From Bradyrhizobium sp. sBnM-33 (GTDB taxonomy: Bacteria; Pseudomonadota; Alphaproteobacteria; Rhizobiales; Xanthobacteraceae), in assembly GCF_032917945.1 (NCBI RefSeq), contig NZ_CP136624.1, positions 310,001 through 374,000 of the forward strand: a DNA stretch of 64,000 bases. The letters run 5' to 3'. Within the stretch, counting starts at the first letter, position 1. The number at the start of each line of letters is the position of its first letter. The position numbers and the translations under genes were made by a program. The notes beneath the pieces were generated by a model. It was not told where the DNA came from and searched no databases. It was given only the letters and a program-made list of their open reading frames with translations. Shown piece by piece: positions 27,060-36,387 of this stretch.

Positions 27060-28229
27060 TCAACGCGCGCTGAAGGTGAGGCCGGCGCGCTCCGTCAGAC
27101 GCTTGCGCAACGCCGGGCCCATCAGCGCGCCTGGCGTCCAGATGCCGCCCTCGCCCTGCACGTCGCGCACGAGGCAGAGAGCGCTCTCGGCGATCATCTT
27201 GCTGGTCGAGCCGTAGCCCGGATCGCGGTCGCCCCTGACGACCGTCTCGACCCGTCCGCCATCCGGCTGCTCGCCCAGGAAGAGGATGTCATAGAAGCCC
27301 TTCTCGCGCTCTTCCCGGGTCGGGCCTGCGCCGGGTTTGAGACCGCCGGTCCTGAACAAGGAAAACACCGTGGCGAACGTCTCCGTCGTTACGCCGGCGA
27401 TTTCCCCCAACCCCGGCGCGACCATCATCTCGTCGTAGACGAAATCCCTGCCGTAGAGATGACCCAACAGGAAATTCGTGCGGTGCACGTTCTTGGTGTT
27501 GACCGGCGCCATCGGGAACGGCACGAGCCACGCGTTCATGTGCGGGTCGTATTCGGGGATGAGGCCCGACGGCTGAGAAGGCCCGGTGAACCCCGGCGTC
27601 AACGCGAAGGGGTCGGTCAGCAGCCCGATCAGGGCTGGATCGCGCGCGGCGGCGGCCAACGTTGCTTGGGCGCTCGCCGCGGTGCCGCCAGACATGCCGC
27701 CTTTCACCTTGCGCAGGCGGGCTTTGACCCGCCGCGCCGGGCGTCCGAATTTCTCGCGCGCCTTCTCCTGCAGCGTGAGCACGCCGAGATCGAACGGGAT
27801 CGAATCGAAGCCGCAGGAGAAGACGATGCGCGCGCCGGTTCGTTTCGCTTCTTCGTGATGGGCGTCGATCATGCGCCGCATCCAAACCGGTTCGCCGCAG
27901 AGATCAACATAGGCCGTTCCCGTGGCCGCGCAGGCCGCCACCAGCCCGGGACCGTGGAGCTGATAGGGCCCGACAGTCGTGATGATCACGGCCGCACGCT
28001 CGCACATCGAACGCAGGCTGGCCGGCTCGTCGGCATCCGCCTTGACCAACGGCAAATCGTCCGGTGCGCCGATGTCAACACGCACCTTCTGGAGCTTGTC
28101 GGTCGAGCGTCCCGCGATCGCCCAGGACGGAGCATCGTCGCCGCGATAGGACGTCGCCAGATATTCGGCGATGAGACGGCCGGTGTACCCCGTGGCGCCA
28201 TAAACGATGAGGTCGAAGTCCCGCTTCAC
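27060..28229 (-). CDS. Saccharopine dehydrogenase-like / trans-acting enoyl reductase family protein
   Basis: 389 residues. An N-terminal Rossmann fold 'DLIVYGATGYTGRLIAEYLA' binds NAD(P)H; 'AIAGRSTDKL', 'TTVGPYQLHGPGLVAACA' and 'CGFDSIPFDLGVL' are typical of the saccharopine-dehydrogenase-like group that includes mycobacterial trans-acting enoyl reductase Rv2953. Lysine metabolism is unlikely because the C-terminal saccharopine-binding domain is absent. It may be co-transcribed with the Rieske fusion gene 150 bp downstream. Its upstream region (28230-28435) shows no gene or clear operator. Confidence 0.85.
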   Translation of the reverse strand: MKRDFDLIVYGATGYTGRLIAEYLATSYRGDDAPSWAIAGRSTDKLQKVRVDIGAPDDLPLVKADADEPASLRSMCERAAVIITTVGPYQLHGPGLVAACAATGTAYVDLCGEPVWMRRMIDAHHEEAKRTGARIVFSCGFDSIPFDLGVLTLQEKAREKFGRPARRVKARLRKVKGGMSGGTAASAQATLAAAARDPALIGLLTDPFALTPGFTGPSQPSGLIPEYDPHMNAWLVPFPMAPVNTKNVHRTNFLLGHLYGRDFVYDEMMVAPGLGEIAGVTTETFATVFSLFRTGGLKPGAGPTREEREKGFYDILFLGEQPDGGRVETVVRGDRDPGYGSTSKMIAESALCLVRDVQGEGGIWTPGALMGPALRKRLTERAGLTFSAR

Positions 28230-28435
28230 GACGTTGGTCCTTCTCGAAACCCGGGAGAGCTATCGCCCCATCGCGTTGATGGAAGATACCACAGTTCCCG
28301 GTGCCGAGCGGACACCTTACCATCAGGCGACGTCACTTTATGCCGCAAACTGCCACACTTTGTGGTCGGAAGCGTCCAAAGCATACGAGTGTAAGGCAGC
28401 TTCTGGGAAGACCGTCGAGCGTGCTTTTCGCTGCC
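28230..28435. other. Non-coding gap upstream of the 27060 gene
   Basis: About 200 bp with no convincing coding frame. It must hold the promoter for the minus-strand gene ending at 28229. A short CCACA-CTTT-GTGG inverted repeat is visible near 28350. Beyond it lies the repeat at 28436. Confidence 0.4.
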
Positions 28436-28555
28436 GTCATTGCGAGCCAACGGGTCGCGCGAATGCGCGCCGGATGACAGGCTTCCGCGAAGCAATCCAC
28501 GTCTCCGCGCAGCGATAGATGGATTGCTTCGTCCCGCTTTGCTCCGCGCAATGAC
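28436..28555. repeat. Palindromic repeat, family D copy with insertion
   Basis: GTCATTGCGAG..GCGAAGCAATCCA and TGGATTGCTTC..GCGCAATGAC arms have an extra CG-rich block in the left arm that contains GGATGACAGG. The layout matches the copy at 25011. It lies just before the MFS gene stop. Confidence 0.75.
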
Positions 28556-28571
28556 GACTGGCGCACTTCCA

Positions 28572-29783
28572 CTAAAAACTTCGCACCTTTCTCTGAAACG
28601 CCGACAACACTGCGCCTAACGCCAGCATCGCTGCGGAAACGTTCAGCGCAAACGACAGGCTGCCCAGCGCATCCGTGATCGCGCCGACCACGATCGGGCC
28701 CAGCGTCTGGCCGATGCCGAATGAAATCGTCATCGCCGCGATCGCGCTGGGCCAAGCCTGCGGCGGGTAGTTGAAGCGGACGAAGGCGGTGGTGGAGCCG
28801 ACCACGGCGAAGAACGCGACGCCGAATACCAGAGCCGATGTGGCGAGCAGCCAAACCGAGTGTCCGAAGATCGGCATCGCCGCGCCGATCGCGTTGACGC
28901 CGAGAATGATCGTGGTGGCGAGGCCGCCGCGGTCGAGCGCCAGCACGCGCCGCCACACCCAGGGTGTGACAAAGGCGCTGAGGCCGATCAGGCTCCAGAA
29001 CGCGCTCTGTGCCGCGGCCCCGCCACCGGCGTCGCGGACATAGGCGATCATGAAGGTCATGTAGGCGATGTAGCCGGCGCCGAATAGAAAGTACCCGGCG
29101 AGATAGATCACCACCGGCGCAATCGCGAATTTGGCCGTTGTGGTCGCGGCGGCCGTCACGCCGTCATGAAGCGGCGCGAGCAGAACGGGAATGGTCATGA
29201 TGACCGCCAGCGCGGTCATCGCCCACCAGACGATCCACCACGAGCCCGGCCCAAAGCTCTGAAGCACGAACGGCGCCGCCAGTCCCGACGCCAGGATGCC
29301 GATGCCGGGGCCGGCATAGAACAGGCTGAGCAGAAAATTCGCCCGTTCGGGGCGCGACTGCGCAATCGTCGCCGCCAGCGCGCCGCCGCCGACGAATCCG
29401 GCCGCGGCGCCGACGCCCGCCAGAAGCCGCGCAAAACTCAGGACGTAGAAATTGCCTGTGGTGGCGCAGAGCGCCAGCGACAACACGCAGGCCAGCGTGC
29501 CCCATCGAACCGAAGCCGCCAGTCCAAAACGCCGGATCATCCGCGAGGCGAACAGGGCGCCCGCGAGATAGCCGGCGGCGTTGATGGTGTTCATGAAGCC
29601 GGCGGCGGAATAGCTCCAGGCCAGCGTGTCGCGCATATCAGGCAGCACCAGCGCATAGGCGAAGCGGCCGATGCCAAGACCGACGGTCGGCGCCAGCGAC
29701 AGGATCAGGATCAGCCGTGCGGGATGCGCGTAACTCGCGGGACGATCGGGGGCGTGCAAGGAATTGCTCCGGCGGAACGGCAT
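28572..29783 (-). CDS. YbfB/YjiJ-family MFS transporter
   Basis: 403 residues from the ATG at 29783, with twelve hydrophobic segments in two halves. The first helix 'LSLAPTVGLGIGRFAYALVL' with 'LPDMRDTLAWSYSAAGFMNT' is characteristic of the YbfB/YjiJ group of major facilitator proteins; 'ARLLAGVGAAAGFVGGGALA' follows in helices 4-5. It is an inner-membrane transporter of unknown substrate. The frame continues upstream to 29840, but that part is Arg/Cys-rich and unlike a leader. It is divergent from leuB across a family A repeat. Confidence 0.87.
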   Translation of the reverse strand: MPFRRSNSLHAPDRPASYAHPARLILILSLAPTVGLGIGRFAYALVLPDMRDTLAWSYSAAGFMNTINAAGYLAGALFASRMIRRFGLAASVRWGTLACVLSLALCATTGNFYVLSFARLLAGVGAAAGFVGGGALAATIAQSRPERANFLLSLFYAGPGIGILASGLAAPFVLQSFGPGSWWIVWWAMTALAVIMTIPVLLAPLHDGVTAAATTTAKFAIAPVVIYLAGYFLFGAGYIAYMTFMIAYVRDAGGGAAAQSAFWSLIGLSAFVTPWVWRRVLALDRGGLATTIILGVNAIGAAMPIFGHSVWLLATSALVFGVAFFAVVGSTTAFVRFNYPPQAWPSAIAAMTISFGIGQTLGPIVVGAITDALGSLSFALNVSAAMLALGAVLSAFQRKVRSF

Positions 29784-29885
29784 TGTGGCAGGCCGGCACG
29801 GGGATGCACAGGCTCTTCGGCCGCAATGGTGTCTTGCCAATCGCGCAATGCCGCTCTAGCACTCCGCCCGGATTTCTCATTTTCC

Positions 29886-29970
29886 GTCATGCTCGGCCTT
29901 GTGCCGGGCATCCACGTCTTACTGCCAACGCACACAAGACGTGGATGGCCGGGACAAGCCCGGCCATGAC
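29886..29970. repeat. Two-hairpin palindromic repeat upstream of leuB, family A copy 3
   Basis: GTCATGCTCGGC..GCCGGGCATCCACGTC and GACGTGGATGGCCGGG..CCCGGCCATGAC flank a 20-nt centre. It ends 18 bp before the leuB start codon, so it lies in or near the leuB leader. Confidence 0.85.
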
Positions 29971-29988
29971 GAACTGGAGGTAAACGAC

Positions 29989-31101
29989 ATGGCGACCCAG
30001 AAACTGCTGCTTCTCCCCGGCGACGGTATCGGCCCCGAAGTGATGGGCGAGGTGCAGCGCCTGATAGACTGGCTGAACGCGGCAGGCATCGCGTCATTCG
30101 AGACCGAGCAGGGGCTGGTCGGCGGCTCCGCCTATGACGCGCACAAGGTGTCGATCTCGGAAGCCGACATGGACAAGGCGAAAGCGGCCGATGCCATCAT
30201 CTTCGGTGCCGTCGGCGGCCCGAAGTGGGACAGCGTGCCCTACGAGGTGCGCCCCGAGGCAGGTCTTCTGCGCCTGCGCAAGGATCTCGGCCTGTTCGCC
30301 AATCTGCGACCCGCCGTGTGCTACCCGGCGCTCGCCGATGCTTCCAGCCTGAAGCGCGAGGCGGTCGAAGGCCTCGACATCATGATCGTGCGCGAGCTCA
30401 CCGGCGGCGTCTATTTCGGCGAGCCGAAGACCATCACCGATCTCGGCAACGGCCAGAAGCGCGCCATCGACACCCAGGTCTATGACACCTACGAGATTGA
30501 GCGCATCGGCCGCGTCGCCTTCGACCTGGCGCGCAAGCGTCGCAACAAGGTGACGTCGATGGAAAAGCGCAACGTCATGAAATCGGGCGTGCTCTGGAAC
30601 GAGGTCATGACGGCGGTGCATGCGCGCGAGTACAAGGACGTGACGCTGGAGCACCAGCTCGCCGATTCCGGCGGCATGATGCTGGTGAAGGCGCCGAAGC
30701 AATTTGACGTCATCGTGACCGACAATCTGTTCGGCGACATGCTGTCCGATATCGCGGCGATGCTGACGGGGTCGCTCGGCATGCTGCCTTCGGCGTCGCT
30801 CGGCGAGATCGACGCCAAGACCAAGAAGCGCCGCTCGCTGTTCGAGCCGGTGCACGGCTCGGCACCCGATATCGCCGGCAAGGGGCTCGCCAATCCGATC
30901 GCGATGATGTCCTCGTTCGGGATGGCGCTGCGCTATTCCTTCGACATGGGCGATCTCGCCGACAAGGTCGACGCGGCGATCGCCGCGGTGCTAGCCAGTG
31001 GATTGCGTACCGCTGATATCAAGTCCGAGGGCACGACGGCGGCCTCGACCACGCAGATGGGCGAGGCAATCCTGAAGGAGCTGCAGAAGCTACACGCGTG
31101 A
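29989..31101 (+). CDS. leuB: 3-isopropylmalate dehydrogenase
   Basis: 370 residues. LeuB oxidatively decarboxylates 3-isopropylmalate with NAD in leucine synthesis. The family signatures are clear: N-terminal '[16 protein letters not shown]', '[15 protein letters not shown]', '[14 protein letters not shown]', '[17 protein letters not shown]' and '[17 protein letters not shown]'. The ATG at 29989 is preceded by CTGGAGG; the frame is open further upstream through the repeat. leuD and leuC lie 7-12 kb away on the opposite strand, so the pathway genes are near each other but not one operon. Confidence 0.97.
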   Translation: MATQKLLLLPGDGIGPEVMGEVQRLIDWLNAAGIASFETEQGLVGGSAYDAHKVSISEADMDKAKAADAIIFGAVGGPKWDSVPYEVRPEAGLLRLRKDLGLFANLRPAVCYPALADASSLKREAVEGLDIMIVRELTGGVYFGEPKTITDLGNGQKRAIDTQVYDTYEIERIGRVAFDLARKRRNKVTSMEKRNVMKSGVLWNEVMTAVHAREYKDVTLEHQLADSGGMMLVKAPKQFDVIVTDNLFGDMLSDIAAMLTGSLGMLPSASLGEIDAKTKKRRSLFEPVHGSAPDIAGKGLANPIAMMSSFGMALRYSFDMGDLADKVDAAIAAVLASGLRTADIKSEGTTAASTTQMGEAILKELQKLHA

Positions 31102-31115
31102 GTGATTTGTTTGGT

Positions 31116-31202
31116 GTAGCCCGGATGAAGCGTAGCGAAATCCGGGGTCTATCTCACAAGCGGCAAGATTCCCGGATTGCGGCTTCGCTCCATCCGGGCT
31201 AC
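31116..31202. repeat. Palindromic repeat, family C copy 2
   Basis: GTAGCCCGGATGAAGCGTAG..CCGGGG and TCCCGGATTGCGGC..CCGGGCTAC are the two halves. It begins 15 bp after the leuB stop and could form a stem in its 3' end. Confidence 0.88.
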
Positions 31203-31231
31203 GTCGCAGAAGACACCATCGGAGCCGTTTC

Positions 31232-31876
31232 ATGGATGCATCGCATCGGCCGAAGATCGCGGAAACAATCATCCATGAAACGGTGCGGCTGCGGGAGGCG
31301 CAGATCGGCCGGCGTTGCGAAGTCCTGTGTAACACGCGCATCGAATATGCCTCGCTTGGCGACTACTCCTATCTCGGGGAGAATTGCGAGGTCGCCGACG
31401 CACTGATCGGCAAGTTCACGGCAATCGCCAACTCGGTCCGGATCGGCGCTCCGAACCACCCCATGGGCCGCCCGTCCCAGCATCGCTTCACCTATTGCCC
31501 GGAATATTACGACGCGACGGCCACCCGCGACCGCGACTTCTTTGCGGAACGCCGCAGCGGCCGGGTGATCGTCGGCAACGATTGCTGGATCGGGCATGCC
31601 GCCATCATCCTGCCGGGCGTGACGGTCGGCGACGGTGCCGTCATTGCCGCGGGAGCGGTCGTCAGCCGCAGCGTGTCGCCCTATACTATCGTCGGTGGCG
31701 TTCCGGCTCGTCCGATCCGAAAGCGCTTTCCCAACGGGATCGCCGAAAGCCTGCGCCGCATCGCCTGGTGGGATTGGCCGGACGAAATCATCTTCGAACG
31801 CTTAAGCGATTTTCGCTCCGAAGCGATCGAGCAGTTTTGCGAGCGTTACGACCCGGCGCTTGCTGCGGGTCGCTAG
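31232..31876 (+). CDS. Left-handed beta-helix acyltransferase (phosphonate-type hexapeptide transferase)
   Basis: 214 residues. Hexapeptide repeats are seen in 'YSYLGENCEVADALIGKF' and 'GNDCWIGHAAIILPGVTVG' with 'AVIAAGAVVSRSVSPYTIVG' and 'GVPARPIRKRF'. The 'NSVRIGAPNHPMGRPSQHRF' segment matches the hexapeptide transferase family often found in phosphonate-utilisation clusters. No phn genes are present here, so the role may differ; acetyl or acyl transfer is expected. GGAG lies 7 nt before the ATG. It is transcribed after leuB and separated from it by a family C repeat. Confidence 0.85.
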   Translation: MDASHRPKIAETIIHETVRLREAQIGRRCEVLCNTRIEYASLGDYSYLGENCEVADALIGKFTAIANSVRIGAPNHPMGRPSQHRFTYCPEYYDATATRDRDFFAERRSGRVIVGNDCWIGHAAIILPGVTVGDGAVIAAGAVVSRSVSPYTIVGGVPARPIRKRFPNGIAESLRRIAWWDWPDEIIFERLSDFRSEAIEQFCERYDPALAAGR

Positions 31877-31913
31877 ATCGAAAACGGGGAAGGGCGCGGC
31901 ACTCCTGCCAGAC

Positions 31914-32014
31914 TCATCCTGAGGAGCGCGTCTTCGCGCGTCTCGAAGGATGAATGGCACGAGCTCGGCCACATGGTTCGAGACGGCGCTAGAGCGCCTC
32001 CTCACCATGAGGGT
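31914..32014. repeat. Palindromic repeat 'CATCCTGAGGAGC', family I
   Basis: Left half TCATCCTGAGGAGCGCG..CGCGTCTCGAAGGATGA and right half CATGGTTCGAGACGGCGC..GCGCCTCCTCACCATGAGG mirror each other. Only one copy lies in this window. Confidence 0.7.
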
Positions 32015-32034
32015 CGCGCTTTTGCAGTCACAAA

Positions 32035-32062
32035 AAAATGCCCGGTCGAGACCGGGCATTTT
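32035..32062. terminator. Bidirectional rho-independent terminator
   Basis: A perfect 12-bp stem AAAATGCCCGGT/ACCGGGCATTTT has loop CGAG. A-rich and T-rich flanks on both sides let it serve the converging genes at 31876 and 32082. Confidence 0.8.
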
Positions 32063-32081
32063 CGTCATATGCTTGTCGCAC

Positions 32082-32462
32082 TCAATACAGCGGGAAGCGC
32101 TGCGGATAGCCGCCCATGTCCGACGGCGGGTTCAGCGGCTGGCGGTCGATCGGCCGGTTGAGGTTTTCGCGCGCGAACGACGGATATCCCAGATCCGGCG
32201 GGAAGGCGTAGTCCTGGAACTTGCGGTCGCCCGGCAGCACTTCGGTGCCGGCATCGAGCCAGGAGCGGGTGGTGACGTAGACGCGGGTGCGCGGGCCCTG
32301 CTGGTACGACCGGTTGGGACCATTCGGGCCGTAATAGGGCCGGCCGTCGCGGTCGTATTGCTGCCTGGACTGGGCGTCGGCCGAGGTCGTGCCAATAGCG
32401 ACGAGGGCGGCCGCGGCAAGCAACATCGCGAGCTTGCTCGCAGCAGGGAATTTTCGGGTCAT
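32082..32462 (-). CDS. Small exported Tyr/Pro/Arg-rich protein
   Basis: 126 residues from the ATG at 32462, with AGGATG just upstream. The signal peptide runs through 'LAMLLAAAALVAIGTTSADA' and cleavage is likely near residue 31. The mature part is rich in Arg, Tyr, Pro, Gly and Asp ('RDGRPYYGPNGPNRSYQQGP') and ends 'GGYPQRFPLY'. There is no Cys and no known domain. It is probably a periplasmic or envelope protein of the lineage. It ends before the bidirectional terminator. Confidence 0.65.
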   Translation of the reverse strand: MTRKFPAASKLAMLLAAAALVAIGTTSADAQSRQQYDRDGRPYYGPNGPNRSYQQGPRTRVYVTTRSWLDAGTEVLPGDRKFQDYAFPPDLGYPSFARENLNRPIDRQPLNPPSDMGGYPQRFPLY

Positions 32463-32679
32463 TGCATCCTCGTCATTGTCCGCCGTGACGGGCTGGCGGA
32501 TCGTCAAATCTGATTGCGTGCATTGTAGCCGTGGCAAGACCATCGTCGCTAGGTCAATTGCGCCACACCGCGCAGGAATAATGCGGTGCGAAGCGAAAAA
32601 GTTTCATGAAAACAAGCGTCTTGGCCGCTTGTTGCCACAATTGTGAGGGGCGGCGATAACAACCGCGCCGCCAGCAGGC

Positions 32680-33483
32680 TTAAAGAGTGCCGCGCAGCCG
32701 CGGGTTATCGGCGCCGGTTACCCAATCCGCTGACAAGGCCGGCGCGCCTGACGCCGCACAATCGCTGCGCCTGACTTCGTCGCGGGCGAACAATTCCGTA
32801 AGTTTCGTATCGTTGCCGGCCGAAAGCAGGACCAGCCGGTTCAGCATGCAGCCGATCGCGGCGCGGCGAGCCGGCACATTCTCGCCCAGGCATGACCAGC
32901 CCGAGAGGCGGAATTTCGGCTCATCGACGTGTTTGAAAAATCGGAGGCATGCGCTGGCCGCCTCCGTGCCGCCGACCCGGCGAAACAGCATCACAGCGCC
33001 GAACTTGCTATCGATGATCCCGGCAGCTTCCAGCTCGCGCGGGCCAGCCGGGTCCATCCTTGCGGCGAGGTAGCCGGCGGCCGAGCCGACCTGATCGATT
33101 TCTTCGCCCGGACGATAGATTTCGAGTTCGGCGACCGGCGTGCCGCCGAGCCCGCTCCAGCGGAACACGTCCTTGCGACCACCCTCGGGGTGCCGAAAGA
33201 CCTCGTAAGTCTCTATCTTGCCTGGAAAAATGAACTGGCTTACGGCGAACGCCGGTGCCATGCGCCCGGCCTGGCTCCAGGCCTTCGGCGCCGTCTCCAT
33301 CGCCGTAATATCGGGCAAATGCTGCCATAGCGCGATACCGCCAATGGTCATCAGCGCCAGCGTCATCAGATAGGCGCAGAGCCGTGCCAGCGTGCCGCAG
33401 ACCTCGTCCACCAAGCTTGCCAGCGCCGGATGAATTGTCGTCCTATAGTGGGAATCGGCCGAACCGGCCGGAAACGAATGCAT
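32680..33483 (-). CDS. Membrane-anchored protein of unknown function
   Basis: 267 residues from the ATG at 33483; a TTG at 33507 is also in frame. One hydrophobic segment at about 35-52 ('LCAYLMTLALMTIGGIALW') predicts a single-pass inner-membrane protein with a short cytoplasmic N-terminus and a large periplasmic domain. The domain contains Cys residues in 'ASACLRFFKHV', 'LSGWSCLGENV' and 'IGCMLNRLVLLSAGNDTKL' that could pair there. Not recognised. It is divergent from asd. The stretch 32544-32679 holds no feature I can support. Confidence 0.65.
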   Translation of the reverse strand: MHSFPAGSADSHYRTTIHPALASLVDEVCGTLARLCAYLMTLALMTIGGIALWQHLPDITAMETAPKAWSQAGRMAPAFAVSQFIFPGKIETYEVFRHPEGGRKDVFRWSGLGGTPVAELEIYRPGEEIDQVGSAAGYLAARMDPAGPRELEAAGIIDSKFGAVMLFRRVGGTEAASACLRFFKHVDEPKFRLSGWSCLGENVPARRAAIGCMLNRLVLLSAGNDTKLTELFARDEVRRSDCAASGAPALSADWVTGADNPRLRGTL

Positions 33484-33600
33484 CAAACGCCCAAACACAA
33501 CCGCCAAACGTTGTCATATCGGCGTTTCTCGCATAGAAGCGCTGCCTTCTCCCTTTCCGCTTGACGCGGCAGGGCGGCATTTTTCCTCGGAGAGTGAACG

Positions 33601-34635
33601 ATGGGTTACAAAGTCGCTGTCGTCGGTGCGACCGGCAATGTCGGGCGCGAAATGCTCAATATTCTCGACGAGCGCAAATTCCCCGCCGACGAGGTCGTGG
33701 TGCTCGCCTCGCGCCGCAGCGTCGGCGTCGAAGTGTCCTATGGCGACCGCACCCTGAAGGTCAAAGCGCTCGAGCACTACGACTTCTCCGACGTCGATAT
33801 CTGCCTGATGTCGGCAGGCGGTTCGGTGTCGAAGGAATGGTCGCCCAAGATCGGCGCGGCGGGTGCGGTCGTGATCGACAATTCGTCGGCCTGGCGGATG
33901 GACCCGGACGTGCCGCTGATCGTGCCGGAAGTGAACGCCGATGCGGCCGCGGGTTTTGCCAAGAAGAACATCATCGCCAACCCGAACTGCTCGACCGCGC
34001 AGCTCGTGGTGGCGCTGAAGCCGCTGCACGACAAAGCCACCATCAAGCGGGTCGTGGTCGCGACCTATCAGTCGGTCTCGGGCGCCGGCAAGGACGCGAT
34101 GGACGAACTGTTCTCGCAGACCAAGGCGGTCTACACCAACAGCGAACTGATCAACAAGAAATTCCCCAAGCGTATCGCCTTCAACGTCATCCCCGAGATC
34201 GACGTGTTCATGGAGGACGGCTACACCAAGGAAGAGTGGAAGATGATGATGGAGACCAAGAAGATTCTTGATCCCAAGATCAAGCTTTCCGCCACCTGCG
34301 TGCGGGTGCCGGTGTTCGTCGGCCATTCGGAGGCCGTCAACATCGAATTCGAGAATCCGATCACAGCCGATGAAGCGCGCAACATCCTGCGCAACGCGCC
34401 GGGTTGCCTCGTGATCGACAAGCACGAGCCCGGCGGCTACGTCACGCCCTACGAGGCGGCCGGCGAGGACGCCACCTATATCAGCCGCATCCGCGAGGAC
34501 GCGACGGTGGAGAATGGCCTGGTGCTGTGGTGCGTCTCCGACAATCTGCGCAAGGGCGCAGCCCTGAACGCGGTGCAGATCGCCGAATCCCTGATCAACC
34601 GCAAGCTGATCACCGCGAAGAAGAGGGCTGCCTGA
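33601..34635 (+). CDS. asd: Aspartate-semialdehyde dehydrogenase
   Basis: 344 residues. Asd reduces aspartyl phosphate to aspartate semialdehyde, the branch point to diaminopimelate/lysine, threonine and methionine. The NADP-binding 'VAVVGATGNVGREMLNIL', the catalytic Cys in 'IIANPNCSTAQLVVAL', 'YQSVSGAGKDAMDEL' and 'RVPVFVGHSEAVNIEF' (His) are intact. GGAGAG precedes the ATG. dapF, another diaminopimelate gene, lies at 50452. Confidence 0.97.
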   Translation: MGYKVAVVGATGNVGREMLNILDERKFPADEVVVLASRRSVGVEVSYGDRTLKVKALEHYDFSDVDICLMSAGGSVSKEWSPKIGAAGAVVIDNSSAWRMDPDVPLIVPEVNADAAAGFAKKNIIANPNCSTAQLVVALKPLHDKATIKRVVVATYQSVSGAGKDAMDELFSQTKAVYTNSELINKKFPKRIAFNVIPEIDVFMEDGYTKEEWKMMMETKKILDPKIKLSATCVRVPVFVGHSEAVNIEFENPITADEARNILRNAPGCLVIDKHEPGGYVTPYEAAGEDATYISRIREDATVENGLVLWCVSDNLRKGAALNAVQIAESLINRKLITAKKRAA

Positions 34636-34645
34636 GCTTGGATTT

Positions 34646-34758
34646 GTAGGGTGGGCAAGGCGCATGTGCGCCGTGCCCACCAATCCTGTTTCATCGCGTT
34701 GGAGAGATGGTGGGCACACTTCGCTTTGCCCACCCTACGCGACTTTGCCCACCCTACG
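34646..34758. repeat. Palindromic repeat 'GTAGGGTGGGCAA', family G, with duplicated right end
   Basis: GTAGGGTGGGCAAGGCGCAT..GTGCCCACCA and TGGTGGGCACACTTCGC..TTTGCCCACCCTAC are the two halves; the terminal TTTGCCCACCCTAC is then repeated at 34743-34757. It separates asd from the convergent carbonic anhydrase gene. Confidence 0.8.
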
Positions 34759-34760
34759 GT

Positions 34761-35405
34761 CTATGCCGCTTCCCCGACACTGCGAAACTCCTTCGCCGCC
34801 TGATCGAGCACGAACAGCGAGCCCTCGGCGACGCCGAAATAGGCGCCGTGCAATTCCATTTCGCCGCGCTCGACGCGGGCGCGCACGAACGGGAACGTCA
34901 TTAAATTTTCCAATGAGCGGAAGATCGCAGCTTTCTCGACCCTGATCGTGAACTCCTGCATCGTCTCGTGCTCGCGCTGTTCTACCACCTCGCCCGGCTT
35001 GATGAACATCGCCATCCAGCGGCCGATGAAGTCGCCCGGCGACAGCGGGTCGATCTTGTCGATGAAGGCGCGGATGCCGCCGCACTGGGCATGGCCGAGC
35101 ACGACGATGTGCTTGATGCGGAGCACGTTGACCGCGTATTCCAGCGCCGCGGAGACGCCATGGGCGCCACCGTCGGGCTGATAGACCGGCACCAGGTTGG
35201 CGACGTTGCGCACCACGAAGAGCTCGCCGGGGCCGGCGTCGAAAATCACTTCCGGCGAGACGCGCGAATCGCAGCAGCCGATCACCATCACGGCGGGCGA
35301 CTGGCCGCGCTCGGAGAGTTCCCGGTAGCGCGTTTGTTCGGTCGGCAGCCGCTGCGAGGCAAACGCCCGGTAGCCATCGAGCAGATGTTGCGGGAATGAG
35401 GTCAT
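34761..35405 (-). CDS. Beta-class carbonic anhydrase
   Basis: 214 residues from the ATG at 35405. It converts CO2 and bicarbonate. Zinc ligands and active-site residues are in 'VIGCCDSRVSPEVIF' (Cys, Asp, Arg) and 'IVVLGHAQCGGIRAF' (His, Cys). 'VRNVANLVPVYQPDGGAHG' is typical of the family. Length and motifs fit plant-type beta enzymes of Rhizobiales. The stop codon lies 2 bp from the end of the palindromic repeat. Confidence 0.95.
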   Translation of the reverse strand: MTSFPQHLLDGYRAFASQRLPTEQTRYRELSERGQSPAVMVIGCCDSRVSPEVIFDAGPGELFVVRNVANLVPVYQPDGGAHGVSAALEYAVNVLRIKHIVVLGHAQCGGIRAFIDKIDPLSPGDFIGRWMAMFIKPGEVVEQREHETMQEFTIRVEKAAIFRSLENLMTFPFVRARVERGEMELHGAYFGVAEGSLFVLDQAAKEFRSVGEAA

Positions 35406-35508
35406 GGTGCCATGCCTAACCATAAGCCGATGACGGGAACAAGGCTTTCAGGCGATCGCGTGAGGTGATATCGCGGAGGCCTGAAAAGCATCCCGAGGAA
35501 ACCACTCC

Positions 35509-36387
35509 ATGATCCGTCCGCGCCGCAGCCTGTTGTTCATGCCGGGATCTAACGCGCGGGCGCTGGAAAAGGCGCGCAACCTGCCGGCCGACGGCATTAT
35601 TCTCGACCTCGAGGATTCAGTGGCGCCGGACGCCAAGGCAATGGCCCGCGACCAGATCGCCAAGGCGATTGCGGCCGGCGGGTTCGGCAAGCGCGAGGTG
35701 CTGATCCGGGTCAACAGCCTCGATACGCCTTGGTGGGTAGAGGACGTCACCATGGCCGGCAAGGCGCGGCCCGACGGCATTCTGGTTCCCAAGATCTCCA
35801 CCGTCGACGATCTCAACGCGATCGCTAATCGCCTTAGCGACATCAACGCGCCCACCTCGATCCGGGTCTGGGCCATGATCGAAACCGCGCGCGCGGTGCT
35901 GGACGCCGACAAGCTCGCCGCGGCATCGAGGGATTCCGAAACCAGGCTTGCGGGATTCGTGTTCGGGCCGAACGACATTTCGCGGGAAACACGAATCCGC
36001 ATGCAGCCGGGCCGCGCGGCGATGATCCCGATGATCACGCACTGCATCCTGGCGACGCGCGCGCACGGGCTGGAAATTCTCGATGGCCCCTACAGCGACA
36101 TCAGCAACATCGACGGCTTTGCGACCGAATGCGCGCAAGGCCGCGATCTCGGCTTCGACGGCAAGACGCTGATCCATCCAAGCCATATCGAGGCCTGCAA
36201 CGCCATTTTCACGCCGCCGGCCGAGGAGGTCGAGCAGGCGCGCAAGATCATTGCGGCTTTCGAGAAGCCGGAAAACGCCTCGCGCGGGGCAATCCAGCTC
36301 GACGGGCGGATGGTGGAACGACTGCACGCCGACATGGCGCAGCGAACGATTGCGATTGCCGACGCAATCGCGGCCATGGGGCACTAG
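35509..36387 (+). CDS. CoA-ester lyase (CitE / malyl-CoA lyase family)
   Basis: 292 residues, HpcH/HpaI-type TIM barrel. 'RRSLLFMPGSNARALEKAR', 'DGIILDLEDSVAPDAK', 'VLIRVNSLDTPWW', metal-binding Glu in 'VWAMIETARAV' and Asp in 'FVFGPNDISRETRI' are as in CitE-like and L-malyl/citramalyl-CoA lyases. Without citD/citF neighbours it is not a citrate lyase subunit; a malyl- or citramalyl-CoA lyase role is more likely. The terminal CTAG is shared with the stop of the convergent gene at 36384. Confidence 0.88.
   Translation: MIRPRRSLLFMPGSNARALEKARNLPADGIILDLEDSVAPDAKAMARDQIAKAIAAGGFGKREVLIRVNSLDTPWWVEDVTMAGKARPDGILVPKISTVDDLNAIANRLSDINAPTSIRVWAMIETARAVLDADKLAAASRDSETRLAGFVFGPNDISRETRIRMQPGRAAMIPMITHCILATRAHGLEILDGPYSDISNIDGFATECAQGRDLGFDGKTLIHPSHIEACNAIFTPPAEEVEQARKIIAAFEKPENASRGAIQLDGRMVERLHADMAQRTIAIADAIAAMGH

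Noticed and set aside
34646..34758. Series of palindromic units considered as a CRISPR remnant
   Set aside because: Units are inverted rather than regularly spaced direct repeats, and no cas gene is near.
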